DNA of 64,000 nucleotides from Pontibacillus chungwhensis BH030062. Its GTDB lineage: Bacteria; Bacillota; Bacilli; Bacillales; BH030062. The notes under the pieces were generated by a model that was not told where the DNA came from, did no database searches, and saw only the letters and a program-made list of their open reading frames with translations. The DNA is taken from contig NZ_AVBG01000005.1 in assembly GCF_000770675.1 (NCBI RefSeq), positions 124,001-188,000 on the forward strand, written 5' to 3'. Within the stretch, counting starts at the first letter, position 1, and each line of letters begins with the position of its first letter. The translations under genes were made by a program, and so were the position numbers. Positions 37,326 to 45,741 of this stretch are shown here, piece after piece.

Positions 37326-37688
37326 ATGACAATTAACATTACCGATAGTGCCAGCCAACAGATCCAGGAAATGATGAAGGATGAAGAGAATCAGAATGTT
37401 CGCCTTCGTTTTGGCGTAAAAGGCGGCGGGTGTAGTGGTCTATCTTATGCAATGGGTTTTGAGAGTGAAATTAACGAAGAACTAGATACAACATTTGAAG
37501 CGAATGACATCCCTGTAGTAATGAATAAACAAGACATGGCTGTAGTAGAAGGAACAACAATTGATTTTAAGCAGAACATGATGGGTGGAGGATTTACGAT
37601 TGATAACCCAAATGCCATCGCTAATTGTGGCTGTGGCTCATCATTTAAGACTGCAACGAACGCTGGTACACCAGATAAAGATTGTTAA
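37326..37688 (+). CDS. sufA: HesB/SufA-type Fe–S carrier
   Basis: A-type Fe–S carrier (YutM/SufA), 120 residues. The three ligand cysteines are C36 (KGGGCSGLSY) and C101 and C103 (ANCGCGSSF), as in SufA/ErpA/IscA. GTAAGGAGG precedes the ATG. It is expected to receive clusters from SufBCD and pass them to targets such as LipA. It is monocistronic between a terminator upstream and another downstream. Confidence 0.92.
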   Translation: MTINITDSASQQIQEMMKDEENQNVRLRFGVKGGGCSGLSYAMGFESEINEELDTTFEANDIPVVMNKQDMAVVEGTTIDFKQNMMGGGFTIDNPNAIANCGCGSSFKTATNAGTPDKDC

Positions 37689-37698
37689 TACCATTTAT

Positions 37699-37733
37699 AA
37701 ACCCGCAAGCCTTAAAAGGCTTGCGGGTTTTTT
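37699..37733 (+). terminator. Terminator after the sufA-like gene
   Basis: AAACCCGCAAGCCTT pairs perfectly with AAGGCTTGCGGGTTT, followed by TTT. Confidence 0.93.
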
Positions 37734-37749
37734 ATGCTTTGCAGCAATG

Positions 37750-37803
37750 AAGGGTGTCTGACACCCTTTTGTGCTTTAGCGCAATAATGCGTGCCAGACA
37801 CCG
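37750..37803. repeat. REP-like palindrome pair, GTGTCTGACAC type
   Basis: AAGGGTGTCTGACACCCTT is a 19-bp palindrome. Thirty-five bases on is GTGCCAGACACC, a degenerate inverted copy of the same word. This GTGTCTGACACC unit is a common intergenic repeat in many bacterial genomes. It fills most of the space between the sufA-like gene and the next small gene. Confidence 0.65.
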
Positions 37804-37908
37804 TTTAATGCATCATTTCGGTAATGTACTAAAGGGTGTGTTTTGTATGTTTAAGTGTTGGAGAATGGGTTAAAGAATTTATAAGGAAACCATATGGGAG
37901 GCTCATTC

Positions 37909-38082
37909 TTGAAGTATTGTAAAAGCTTTTTGATGGTGCTTGGTATTTTAGGGCTTATACTTAATGCATGTGGACAAACAGAAGATTACTCAGGTGTAGA
38001 GCTATTAACTGCTGAGAAGGTAAATCAAGGCTTCGCTTTTGAGGATAGTGAAATCAAGAACGATATATTCTTCTCAGGCTAA
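37909..38082 (+). CDS. Very small putative lipoprotein
   Basis: A 57-residue product with a lipoprotein signal (membrane stretch FLMVLGILGLILNAC, lipidated C21) and only 36 residues after it (GQTEDYSGVELL and onward). I choose TTG 37909, since GGGAGG lies seven bases upstream; the in-frame ATG at 37894 would overlap that site. I know no family. Its shortness suggests either a genuine small lipoprotein or the remnant of a longer gene. A terminator follows 50 bases later. Confidence 0.55.
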   Translation: MKYCKSFLMVLGILGLILNACGQTEDYSGVELLTAEKVNQGFAFEDSEIKNDIFFSG

Positions 38083-38135
38083 GTTTACGTTAAGCGTATT
38101 GAGAAGAGAAATATTTATGGAGACAGAGATATAAA

Positions 38136-38164
38136 AAGATAGCCTCATGGAAGGAGGCTATCTT
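38136..38164. terminator. Bidirectional terminator
   Basis: AAGATAGCCTC pairs with GAGGCTATCTT with A/T runs on both sides, between the small lipoprotein and the convergent yumC. Confidence 0.85.
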
Positions 38165-38171
38165 AAAAGGT

Positions 38172-39161
38172 TTAGGAACCGAAAAGGCTTGTAGAGTGCA
38201 TTGGTTGTACCTTCGCCTTTGGATCCATGTATGCTTTAGCATTATTTACAGCGGTTGGACCTTCACCAAATCCTGAAGCGATCAGTTTGACTTTACCAGG
38301 ATATGTACAAATATCACCAGCTGCGTAAATGCCTTTAATGTTTGTTTCCATACGAGAATTTACAACAATATTGTTTTTCTCGATGTCTAAGCTCCAGTCT
38401 TTAATAGGACCAAGTGAAGAAATAAACCCGTAGTTAACAAGTAAGGAATCGATATCAAGGGTCTTAACCCCTTCGCCTTTTGCTTCTTTAAGGACAACTT
38501 GATCAATCGAGCCAGATCCAATTAATTCTTCTGGATTATATGGAGTCATTATGTTCACACTAGAATTATGAAGTTGTTCTACACTGTGCTCGTGAGCACG
38601 GAATTTATCTCTGCGGTGTACAAGTGTAACCTGCTCGGCGATCGGCTCAAGCATAAGCGCCCAATCGACAGCTGAATCTCCACCACCACAGACCATAACT
38701 TTTTGTCCTGCGAATCGTTCCATATTATCTACATGGTAGAACAAGTTTGATTCTTCGAATTGCTCGCAACTATCGATTTTTAAACGACGTGGTGAGAAGG
38801 CACCATTTCCAGCTGTTATAATGATGGTTTTTGTGTAGTGTATGCCTTTATTTGTGGTGAGTTTAAAGGTTTCATCCTCCAGCTTCTCAACTTCCTGTAC
38901 GGCTTCATTAAGTGCGATAGCAGGGTCAAACTGGTTAGCTTGTTCAAGTAAATTGTCCACTAGTTCCTGGGCACGTACTTTTGGAAAGCCTGCTACATCG
39001 TAGATATATTTTTCAGGGTAAAGAGCGGAAAGTTGTCCGCCAAGTTGAGGAAGACTTTCGATAATTTTTACACTAGCTTGTCTCATTCCACCGTAGAAAG
39101 CGGTGAACAGACCGACTGGGCCACCACCAATGATGGTAATGTCATACACTTTTTCTGACAC
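38172..39161 (-). CDS. yumC: Ferredoxin–NADP+ reductase YumC
   Basis: Thioredoxin-reductase-like ferredoxin/flavodoxin–NADP+ reductase, 329 residues. FAD motif [16 protein letters not shown] near the start; NADPH motif [15 protein letters not shown] in the middle; C-terminal [23 protein letters not shown]. The redox CxxC of thioredoxin reductase is absent, as expected for this type. I choose GTG 39161, seven bases after GGGGGA; the ATG five codons earlier has no ribosome site. The sequence is very close to B. subtilis YumC throughout. Confidence 0.94.
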   Translation of the reverse strand: MSEKVYDITIIGGGPVGLFTAFYGGMRQASVKIIESLPQLGGQLSALYPEKYIYDVAGFPKVRAQELVDNLLEQANQFDPAIALNEAVQEVEKLEDETFKLTTNKGIHYTKTIIITAGNGAFSPRRLKIDSCEQFEESNLFYHVDNMERFAGQKVMVCGGGDSAVDWALMLEPIAEQVTLVHRRDKFRAHEHSVEQLHNSSVNIMTPYNPEELIGSGSIDQVVLKEAKGEGVKTLDIDSLLVNYGFISSLGPIKDWSLDIEKNNIVVNSRMETNIKGIYAAGDICTYPGKVKLIASGFGEGPTAVNNAKAYMDPKAKVQPMHSTSLFGS

Positions 39162-39303
39162 AATAAATTCCCCCATTCTAAGAGTTTCATTCCGGATTCT
39201 ATTTTATCATACTTATGATTGCCTTCTCCTTATCATATCAAAAATCCTTTCGCGGGGAAAAATATTTGAAATGTCTGAATGTCGATGATTTGTGATTTTA
39301 GGG

Positions 39304-39332
39304 TTGAAAATTGTAGAAAAAAAGACTATGAT
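39304..39332 (+). promoter_or_regulatory. Probable promoter of the NDH-2 gene
   Basis: TTGAAA at 39304–39309, a 17-bp spacer and TATGAT at 39327–39332. A leader of about 140 bases follows. The rest of the 320-bp divergent region (39162–39480) shows no other site I can support. Confidence 0.55.
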
Positions 39333-39480
39333 GATTTTTAGAAAATATTTTACGAAATTATGACAATTCTATTATCATAGGTGTCTTTTTTTATGCCGTA
39401 ATTCGTGAAGGAAGTCACAATTAGGGTTAGAAAGATGTACAGCGTATTTTGAAAAATTTATGTAAATGGAAGTGATATGT

Positions 39481-40704
39481 ATGAACAGACCAAACATTGT
39501 TGTACTTGGTGCTGGGTATGGCGGAATGATCACGACTGCTAAACTGCAAAAGATGTTGGGCTCTAATGAGGCGAACATTACGTTAGTGAACAAACATAAT
39601 TACCATTACCAAACAACTTGGCTTCACGAAAATGCTGCAGGTACGCTTCACCACGATCGTACACGCATTAAAATCAGCGACGTGATTAATTTTAACCGTG
39701 TTAATTTCGTTCAAGATACAGTAGTAAGTCTTGATCCATCAAGTAAAAAGGTTCAACTTGAGAATGGCGAATTAACTTACGACTATCTTGTAATTGGACT
39801 TGGCTTCGAAGCTGCGACATTCGGGATCGAAGGTTTGAAAGAACACGCATTTACAATTAATAACATTAACTCAGCTCGTTTAATTCGTGAGCACATCGAG
39901 TATAATTTTGCTCGATACAACAATGAAAAAGAAGAGCGCCAAGATTTGCTTAACATTGTTGTTGGTGGTGCTGGTTTCACAGGTATTGAATTTGTCGGAG
40001 AAATTGCTAACAAAGTACCTGAACTATGTAAAGAATACGATATTCCTCGTGAAAAAGTTCGTATTATTAACGTGGAGGCTGCTCCAACAGTTCTTCCTGG
40101 ATTCGACGAAGAACTTGTCGAGTACGCAATGAACCTTCTTGAAGGAAAAGGTGTTGAATTCAAGGTAGGAACAATGATTAAGCAAGTAGAAGAACATAAA
40201 ATTCTTGTTGAGAAAGACGAGCAGCAAGAAGAAATCCCAACGAATACGGTCGTTTGGGCAGCTGGCGTTCGCGGTAACTCTCTAGTTGAAGAAGCTGGAT
40301 TCGAAACAAACCGTGGCCGTGTTCCTGTTCGTGACGATCTTCGTCCAAACGGACATGATGATGTCTTCATCGTAGGGGACTGTGCTTTAATTATGAACCC
40401 TGAAAATGATCGTCCTTATCCTCCAACAGCTCAGATTGCCATTCAGGAAGCTGAAACAACAGCTCGTAACGTGAAAAAGATTGTGCACGGAGAAGACAAT
40501 CTTGAAACGTTTAAACCAGACCTAAAAGGTACAGTTGCTTCTCTTGGTGAAGGACAAGCAATCGGTGTGGTATTTGGCGACAAGAAACTATTCGGTTGGA
40601 CAGCTTCTGTTATGAAGAAGATTATCGATAACCGTTACCTTCTTAAATTAGGTGGAGTTGGATTACTTCTTAAAAAAGGTAAATTTAACATCTTCACGAA
40701 ATAA
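39481..40704 (+). CDS. yumB: Type II NADH dehydrogenase (NDH-2)
   Basis: Membrane-associated, non-proton-pumping NADH:menaquinone oxidoreductase, 407 residues. FAD-binding [13 protein letters not shown] at the start; NADH-binding [15 protein letters not shown] in the middle; second FAD motif [10 protein letters not shown]; quinone-site [17 protein letters not shown]; and a C-terminal amphipathic [18 protein letters not shown] that anchors it. It starts at ATG 39481 after GGAAGTGAT. The best match by memory is the YumB branch rather than YjlD/Ndh. Confidence 0.9.
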   Translation: MNRPNIVVLGAGYGGMITTAKLQKMLGSNEANITLVNKHNYHYQTTWLHENAAGTLHHDRTRIKISDVINFNRVNFVQDTVVSLDPSSKKVQLENGELTYDYLVIGLGFEAATFGIEGLKEHAFTINNINSARLIREHIEYNFARYNNEKEERQDLLNIVVGGAGFTGIEFVGEIANKVPELCKEYDIPREKVRIINVEAAPTVLPGFDEELVEYAMNLLEGKGVEFKVGTMIKQVEEHKILVEKDEQQEEIPTNTVVWAAGVRGNSLVEEAGFETNRGRVPVRDDLRPNGHDDVFIVGDCALIMNPENDRPYPPTAQIAIQEAETTARNVKKIVHGEDNLETFKPDLKGTVASLGEGQAIGVVFGDKKLFGWTASVMKKIIDNRYLLKLGGVGLLLKKGKFNIFTK

Positions 40705-40712
40705 ATGAATGT

Positions 40713-40747
40713 AAAAAGCAAGGAAGAGTTTTCTTCCTTGCTTTTTT
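40713..40747 (+). terminator. Terminator after the NDH-2 gene
   Basis: AAAAAGCAAGGAAGA pairs with TCTTCCTTGCTTTTT. Confidence 0.92.
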
Positions 40748-40873
40748 ATGATCTTCTTTCTGCTGATATAGCTTGTTTTTCTGCATAGAACATAATAAAA
40801 TATGGTAAGAAACCGTTTTACTACGTGGTCAATAGGGTAAATGAGTAGATTGATCAGACAGGAGGAAGCATCG

Positions 40874-41191
40874 GTGTTTATTTTTCAGGCTATTGTATCT
40901 GTTTTGTTATTCTTTGTGTTGTTTTTTGGAATTTCGTTTCTGGTAAATATGTTGTTAAGAAAAACATGGCTGATCGCCTTTTTATATCCAATTATTATTG
41001 TGTTTATTGTTGATAATATCTCAACATTTAATTATTTCACAGCCTTTAATGAATCGCTTTCAACTGCTATGAGCCATCTTGTTAATCTGCAAGTGATCGA
41101 CATGGTCATCCTATCATCTGGCTTAGCAGGTGCTATTTGCTCAGGGGTTGTAATACGGATGCTACGCGTAAGAGGATATCAAATGTTCTAA
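40874..41191 (+). CDS. yuiB: Membrane protein YuiB
   Basis: A 105-residue integral membrane protein, the same length as B. subtilis YuiB. Hydrophobic segments span about residues 4–28, 30–48 and 77–97. It has no recognisable catalytic motif, and its function is unknown. The start is GTG 40874, six bases after AGGAGGAAG. It lies downstream of the NDH-2 gene, after a terminator. Confidence 0.8.
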   Translation: MFIFQAIVSVLLFFVLFFGISFLVNMLLRKTWLIAFLYPIIIVFIVDNISTFNYFTAFNESLSTAMSHLVNLQVIDMVILSSGLAGAICSGVVIRMLRVRGYQMF

Positions 41192-41192
41192 G

Positions 41193-41221
41193 CAAACAGG
41201 TTAATACCTGTTTGTTTTTTT
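41193..41221 (+). terminator. Terminator after yuiB
   Basis: CAAACAGGT pairs with ACCTGTTTG, followed by a T run, just after the stop. Confidence 0.88.
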
Positions 41222-41263
41222 ATGGAGTAATTTTGAAGATTTACAACTGAGGCATTTAGGTAA

Positions 41264-41444
41264 GGGTGCGTCCTTTACCTTATGTGGTGGAAGGGCAAGC
41301 TTGGGGACAACTCGCTTTCCTGCGGGGAGCTGGCAAGCCTCCTCGTTCGCTATCGCTCTCTGTGGGGTCTTGCCTAGGCTCCTTATCCCGCGGGAGTCTC
41401 GCAGTCCCCAAGCTTGCCCTGGTGTTAATTAGGTGAACGGACCG
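41264..41444 (+). repeat. Stem-loop repeat unit G (of composite G–G2)
   Basis: Arms AGGGCAAGCTTGGGGAC (41292–41308) and GTCCCCAAGCTTGCCCT (41404–41420) are a perfect 17-bp pair, with the family core between (ACTCGCTTTCCTGCGG, CGCGGGAGTCTCGCAG). The outer ends (about GTGCGTCC and GAACGGACC) are degenerate, so the left limit is approximate. Confidence 0.82.
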
Positions 41445-41485
41445 CTTATTGTAGGTGCTCTCTCACCACACCCCATATATGGCTA

Positions 41486-41529
41486 GTTTTCGTCCTTGCA
41501 CCTTACCTTCAACTAAAGCTAACGGAAAC
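41486..41529 (-). repeat. Core-deleted repeat unit G2
   Basis: Only 44 bp: GTTTTCGTCCTTG, CACCTTAC and CAACTAAAGCTAACGGAAAC. It matches the two ends of unit F but lacks the whole central hairpin. It sits 41 bases after unit G, exactly where the second unit of the composite belongs. Confidence 0.65.
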
Positions 41530-41624
41530 ACTCTCCAATTATCAAGAAACCGGAAAGCTCGTTTGTTGTGAATAATCACTGAATTGTTTGGAAAAGATGA
41601 CATCTAGAGAGGTGTTTACAAACA

Positions 41625-42311
41625 ATGAAAAAAACAATGAAACGAATACTGATGGTAGTCTTATTTTTTGGTGCTTTAAGTACAACTTTTATGACCATTA
41701 CGAATGTGTCAGCAAAAGAAATATCCAACTGGATTCAAGATCAAACGAACTCGTTATTCCATTATCAATCTGATTATGAGCAAGGACACTTTCGTGATAT
41801 TAGTTTGGCTAAAAAGCAAGTAAATTCCTTCGCTGCAAAAACGAGATATATTTCTAGTCAGCAGGTTGATGGACCGACTAGTTTAGAAGAGGCGATTGAT
41901 TTATCTCAATATCCAAAGGAAACGGTTTTAGCTACTGGATACACAGCTGGAGTAGAGTCGACCGGTAAAGATGCATCCCATCCTATGTATGGGATTACTT
42001 ATTCAGGTGTAAAAGTAAAACGTGACTTGTATTCAACAATTGCGGCTGATTTAACTGTATACCCGCTAGGGACTATTCTTTATATACCTGGGTATGGATT
42101 TGGGGTCGTAGCTGATAAAGGTTCTGCCATTAAAGGAAACAAGATTGATCTCTACTATGAAACAGTAAAAGATGTCTACGAAGAGTGGGGCAAAAAGCAT
42201 GTCGACGTGTACGTAATTAAACGTGGTGAGGGGCAAGTGAGTGAGGAAACGTTAGCGATGCTAAACGATAATGAAGCCTTACAAGTTTTTAGACAAGATT
42301 ATAAAGGGTAA
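41625..42311 (+). CDS. yuiC: 3D-domain secreted protein YuiC-like
   Basis: A 228-residue exported protein with a signal peptide (about residues 1–30, ending TNVSA). The C-terminal 3D domain is named for its three aspartates ([18 protein letters not shown] and nearby). It resembles the MltA-type double-psi barrel and the stationary-phase Sps/YuiC proteins, which cut peptidoglycan glycan strands. GAGAGGTG lies 10 bases before the ATG. It probably acts on the cell wall; timing of expression is unknown. Confidence 0.85.
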   Translation: MKKTMKRILMVVLFFGALSTTFMTITNVSAKEISNWIQDQTNSLFHYQSDYEQGHFRDISLAKKQVNSFAAKTRYISSQQVDGPTSLEEAIDLSQYPKETVLATGYTAGVESTGKDASHPMYGITYSGVKVKRDLYSTIAADLTVYPLGTILYIPGYGFGVVADKGSAIKGNKIDLYYETVKDVYEEWGKKHVDVYVIKRGEGQVSEETLAMLNDNEALQVFRQDYKG

Positions 42312-42335
42312 AAGGGTTAACAGATCAAACCAAAC

Positions 42336-42370
42336 AAAGGGCATAGAGTCATTACTCTATGCCCTTTTCT
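42336..42370 (+). terminator. Terminator after yuiC
   Basis: AAAGGGCATAGAGT pairs with ACTCTATGCCCTTT, followed by TCT. Confidence 0.88.
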
Positions 42371-42440
42371 GTCATTATCATATTGAAATGTCGATTGCTA
42401 AGTGATGCAAAAGAAGGCAGCCCTATTAAGTTTGCCTCTT

Positions 42441-42482
42441 AAAAAAACTCTATCGTCCTGTGGAGAATCAGGGCGATAGAGT
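42441..42482 (-). terminator. Terminator of yuiD (minus strand)
   Basis: On the minus strand ACTCTATCG–CCTG pairs with CAGG–CGATAGAGT, followed by seven T. Confidence 0.88.
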
Positions 42483-42527
42483 ACATAAGAAATAGTAAGT
42501 TTAAGTGAGCGATCTTAAGTCACCTTT

Positions 42528-43004
42528 TTAGAAAAGCAAAGTATGTAGGACGATTGTCAGTAAAATCCCCGTAAGTCCTCCAAAAAAGACTTCTATTGGC
42601 TGATGGCCTAACAATTCTTTCAGTTCTTCGCGTTTTTGGTATTCTGCTTTTGAATTCCAAAGGCGAGCTTCTTCAACAAAATGAGAAAAGTCTTTTAAAA
42701 GCTGGTTTAACATGATCGCTTGTTCACCAGCTTGACGTCTAACCCCTGTAGAGTCAAACATCACAATGATAGCGAAGACGCAGGACAATGCAAATATATT
42801 AGAGCCAAGGCCTTCTTGTAAACCGATCCCTGTTGCTAGGGCTGTTACAGCAGCTGAGTGACTACTTGGCATTCCTCCAGTTGCAAAGGCGAGACCTGGA
42901 TTGAATTCTCTCATTGCGATGAATTGTATTGGAATTTTAACGAGTTGGGCGAAGACAATTGCAAATAGCGATGCCCATAGAGGAAAGTTGCTGAAGATCT
43001 CCAT
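42528..43004 (-). CDS. yuiD: Divergent PAP2-family membrane protein YuiD
   Basis: A 158-residue membrane protein, the same length as B. subtilis YuiD, in the 'divergent PAP2' family. The motif GGMPSSHSAAVTALATGIG resembles motif 2 of PAP2 lipid phosphatases, and FDSTGVRRQAGEQA follows. About four hydrophobic segments. I choose ATG 43004 after AAAGGAAGG; the longer frame adds an unlikely N-terminus. The substrate is unknown; a lipid-phosphate role is plausible. Confidence 0.88.
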   Translation of the reverse strand: MEIFSNFPLWASLFAIVFAQLVKIPIQFIAMREFNPGLAFATGGMPSSHSAAVTALATGIGLQEGLGSNIFALSCVFAIIVMFDSTGVRRQAGEQAIMLNQLLKDFSHFVEEARLWNSKAEYQKREELKELLGHQPIEVFFGGLTGILLTIVLHTLLF

Positions 43005-43328
43005 GTGTGTAGTCCTTCCTTTCTGCATATGAAACATTGGTGTATTAGTCCTATTAGTACTTTATATTTTAACATGAATCTATAGTAGGCAGTTGAATAC
43101 AGGTGAAGTGGGTTGTAAATTTTGTGTAAAAGGTTGTTAAGAAGGTGGAAAAGAGAAAAAATTATCTTATCTTCTAAATTGAATGTTTCAATATTATAAC
43201 ATATTCATTGTCTTAAGTCTTGTACGAAAGGATGCATGTTATACCGTACACAAGACAAGGTAATGGTATAAACGAGAATTTACTCAATAGTCGATATTTT
43301 TTGTATAATGGAACTGGAGGTGGAATGA

Positions 43329-44819
43329 ATGTTTACAATACAACCAACAACAGCATTATTTAGAGAAACGGACGCACTTATACTTGGACTTTACCACGAG
43401 AACAAACAGCACCAACCCGTGTATGGACAGTTAAATGAAGCTCTTGGGGGAGCATTAGACCAGTACATAAAAGACGGGGATTTATCCAATGATTATAATG
43501 AAATATCTAAAGTGTATACGTTAAACCAAACAACAGCTAAACGCATTTACGTTGTAGGGCTTGGAAAGAAGAAAGAATTAACGTCCCAGAAACTTAAGAA
43601 AACGTTTGGTCGGCTCTTCAAACAATTACAAGCCGACGGCCAGTCCAATTCTACATTTGTATTAAACAGTTTTCAGACAGACCAAGTTTCAGAGGAAACT
43701 GCAGCTGAGGTACTATCTGAAGCTATGGTTATGGCTCCTTATCAATTCGAGAATTATAAAACAAACAATAAGAAACCTGTTACGAAAATGGAGAATGTGA
43801 CGCTTTTATCAGATCAACAAGAAACAGGATTAAAAGAGAGTCTTGGAAAAGGGTATGCCCTTGGCCATGGTGTTAACACAGCACGTCATCTTGTTCAGTT
43901 GCCTGGAAACTTATTGACCGCAACAGATCTTGCTGAGTACGCTGTATCGTTGGCTGAAGATTATGGATTTGAAAAAGAAATACTAGAAAAAGAGGATATG
44001 GAGCGTCTTGGTATGGGGGCACTCTTAGCTGTGAACCAAGGCTCAACTGAACCTCCGAAAATGATTGTCTTGAAGTATCAAGGTAAAGACAAATGGGAAG
44101 ATGTAGTAGGTCTTGTAGGAAAAGGAATTACGTTTGACACAGGTGGATACTCCATTAAGCCTAAAGACGGGATCGTAGGTATGAAAGGGGATATGGGTGG
44201 AGCTGCAGCGGTATTAGGTGCGATGGAAATTGTCGGTCGATTAAAGCCTAAACAAAATGTTGTCGCCGTAATCCCTTCTACAGACAATATGATTAGTGGA
44301 AATGCCTTTAAGCCTGATGATGTTATTACTTCATTAAGTGGCAAAACGATCGAAGTCTTAAACACCGATGCAGAAGGACGTTTAGCTTTAGCTGATGGTA
44401 TTACGTACGCAAAGCACCATAAAGCGAATCGAATTATTGACGTAGCAACCCTTACAGGCGGAGTTGTAGTAGCGCTCGGAGACTCAATGACAGGAGCTAT
44501 GACCAATAACGACGATTTATATGAAAAGGTTGATCGTGCTTCTAAACAAGTGGATGAACTTATTTGGCAGCTTCCTTATAACGAAATGTATAAGCAGCGC
44601 GTTCGTTCAAGTGAGCTTGCCGATTTAAATAATTCACCTGGTCGAAAAGGTCATGCTATTATGGCTGGGTCTTTCCTTGCTGAATTCGCAGAATCCACGC
44701 CATGGGTACACCTTGATATAGCGGGTACGTCACAGGCTGAGACAGCTTACGATCTTGGTCCAAAAGGGCCGACAGGTGTTATGGCTCGTACATTGGCTAC
44801 CTATATCATGAACTTGTAA
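43329..44819 (+). CDS. pepA: Leucyl aminopeptidase (M17)
   Basis: Cytosolic two-metal aminopeptidase, 496 residues. The metal and active-site region contains VGKGITFDTGGYSIKP (catalytic Lys and metal Asp) and the family signature NTDAEGRLALADG, with the catalytic Arg. An N-terminal regulatory-type domain covers about residues 1–170. CTGGAGGTGG precedes the ATG. A TGTATAAT extended -10 box ends only about 20 bases before the start codon, so the transcript leader would be very short. Confidence 0.95.
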   Translation: MFTIQPTTALFRETDALILGLYHENKQHQPVYGQLNEALGGALDQYIKDGDLSNDYNEISKVYTLNQTTAKRIYVVGLGKKKELTSQKLKKTFGRLFKQLQADGQSNSTFVLNSFQTDQVSEETAAEVLSEAMVMAPYQFENYKTNNKKPVTKMENVTLLSDQQETGLKESLGKGYALGHGVNTARHLVQLPGNLLTATDLAEYAVSLAEDYGFEKEILEKEDMERLGMGALLAVNQGSTEPPKMIVLKYQGKDKWEDVVGLVGKGITFDTGGYSIKPKDGIVGMKGDMGGAAAVLGAMEIVGRLKPKQNVVAVIPSTDNMISGNAFKPDDVITSLSGKTIEVLNTDAEGRLALADGITYAKHHKANRIIDVATLTGGVVVALGDSMTGAMTNNDDLYEKVDRASKQVDELIWQLPYNEMYKQRVRSSELADLNNSPGRKGHAIMAGSFLAEFAESTPWVHLDIAGTSQAETAYDLGPKGPTGVMARTLATYIMNL

Positions 44820-44901
44820 GAAGTTCGAAGCAATTGAGTATTCTGTTCTAAGCTAAGATCTCGTTTATTGTAGCGTTATGTCTAAAACATGAGAAAATTA
44901 G

Positions 44902-44942
44902 AAGTGCCAGTTCTCCATTATAGGAGGGTGGCACTTTTTTTC
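44902..44942 (+). terminator. Terminator after pepA
   Basis: AAGTGCCA pairs with TGGCACTT (longer with CTCC/GGAG in the loop), followed by a T run. Confidence 0.82.
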
Positions 44943-44977
44943 TTAGGTGGAGGGATTATAAAAATAGAAACTCGCTT

Positions 44978-45352
44978 CTACCAATGAAAAGCGAGCTCCA
45001 TTTTGCAGCAGTCTTGACTTTGAGATTGAGCAGTTAGTGTGAGGTGAATGCCGTCTGGGTTATAGCGTATTTCTATCGGATGTTGAATGCCAGTTCCTTG
45101 GATTAATTGTTTTACTTTCTCCTTATTAGACTGTTGCGCAGCTTTCATCACCTTCTGAGAAAAGCTTGGAGAGGTGGCGAATTTTTCGATGATAATATGG
45201 GCGTCAGACATGAGTGACTGAAAAGCCTTAGCCGAGTCAGTTAATGTTGATGGATCTATTTCTGGGTAAGTGGGGCGAAATTGTGGCATAGGGTATGGAC
45301 CATACGCAGGGGGAGCGTAGGCTATCCAAAAGGGATATGAATAACGATACAT
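44978..45352 (-). CDS. YuzC-like small protein (probable spore protein)
   Basis: A 124-residue protein with a Tyr/Pro-rich N-terminus (MYRYSYPFWIAYAPPAYGPYPMPQ), then helices with SLMSDAHIIIEKFATSP, and an adjacent cysteine pair near the end (QDCCKMEL). The size and N-terminus resemble B. subtilis YuzC, a sporulation-related protein; this is from memory. The start is ATG 45352. GGAGGG and six T precede it, and that ribosome site is the descending arm of a terminator-like hairpin. Confidence 0.65.
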   Translation of the reverse strand: MYRYSYPFWIAYAPPAYGPYPMPQFRPTYPEIDPSTLTDSAKAFQSLMSDAHIIIEKFATSPSFSQKVMKAAQQSNKEKVKQLIQGTGIQHPIEIRYNPDGIHLTLTAQSQSQDCCKMELAFHW

Positions 45353-45356
45353 AAAA

Positions 45357-45405
45357 AACCCTCCTTCTTCACACAAACACTATATGAAGAAGAAGGAGGT
45401 TCTGT
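45357..45405 (-). terminator. Terminator-like hairpin carrying the ribosome site of the yuzC-like gene
   Basis: On the minus strand AACCTCCTTCTTC pairs with GAAGAAGGAGGGTT, and the T run continues to within one base of the ATG at 45352. No upstream gene ends here; deoD lies about 660 bases upstream. Confidence 0.75.
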
Positions 45406-45513
45406 GTGCTTTCTCTATATAAATTGTTCGTAGAGTGGTTCTCCTTTAACGGTAAAAGCCCCGATATATGGAAGACTCTAAACTGAGCTCATTGCCGCTA
45501 ATCGTGGGTTAAG

Positions 45514-45697
45514 GATAACGTTTTTTATTGGGTTGAGAGAAAGAAGGGCCGGGGAAAACACTCGCTTTCCTGTGGACGAACTCCCAAGCTTCCTCGTTCG
45601 CTTCGCTCTCTGCGGGATCTTGGAAGCCCGTTTTTCCACGGGAGTCTCGCATTTTCCCCGGCCCTTCTTTGCGTTAATTGGGTTAACAAACGTGATC
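45514..45697 (+). repeat. Stem-loop repeat unit H (of composite H–I)
   Basis: Arms AAAGAAGGGCCGGGGAAAA (45540–45558) and TTTTCCCCGGCCCTTCTTT (45652–45670) are perfect complements over 19 bp. Outer ends ATAACGTTT and AAACGTGAT. Core words ACTCGCTTTCC and ACGGGAGTCTCGCA are shared with the other units. Confidence 0.82.
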
Positions 45698-45741
45698 ATA
45701 TCAGTAGAAGGAGGTGGATCTCCGGTTGTTTAAAGCTGTTG

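Noticed and set aside
39321-39360. Rex or other redox-regulator box before the NDH-2 gene
   Set aside because: AAAATATTTT is a palindrome, but the flanking TTGTGA/TCACAA half-sites of Rex are not there.
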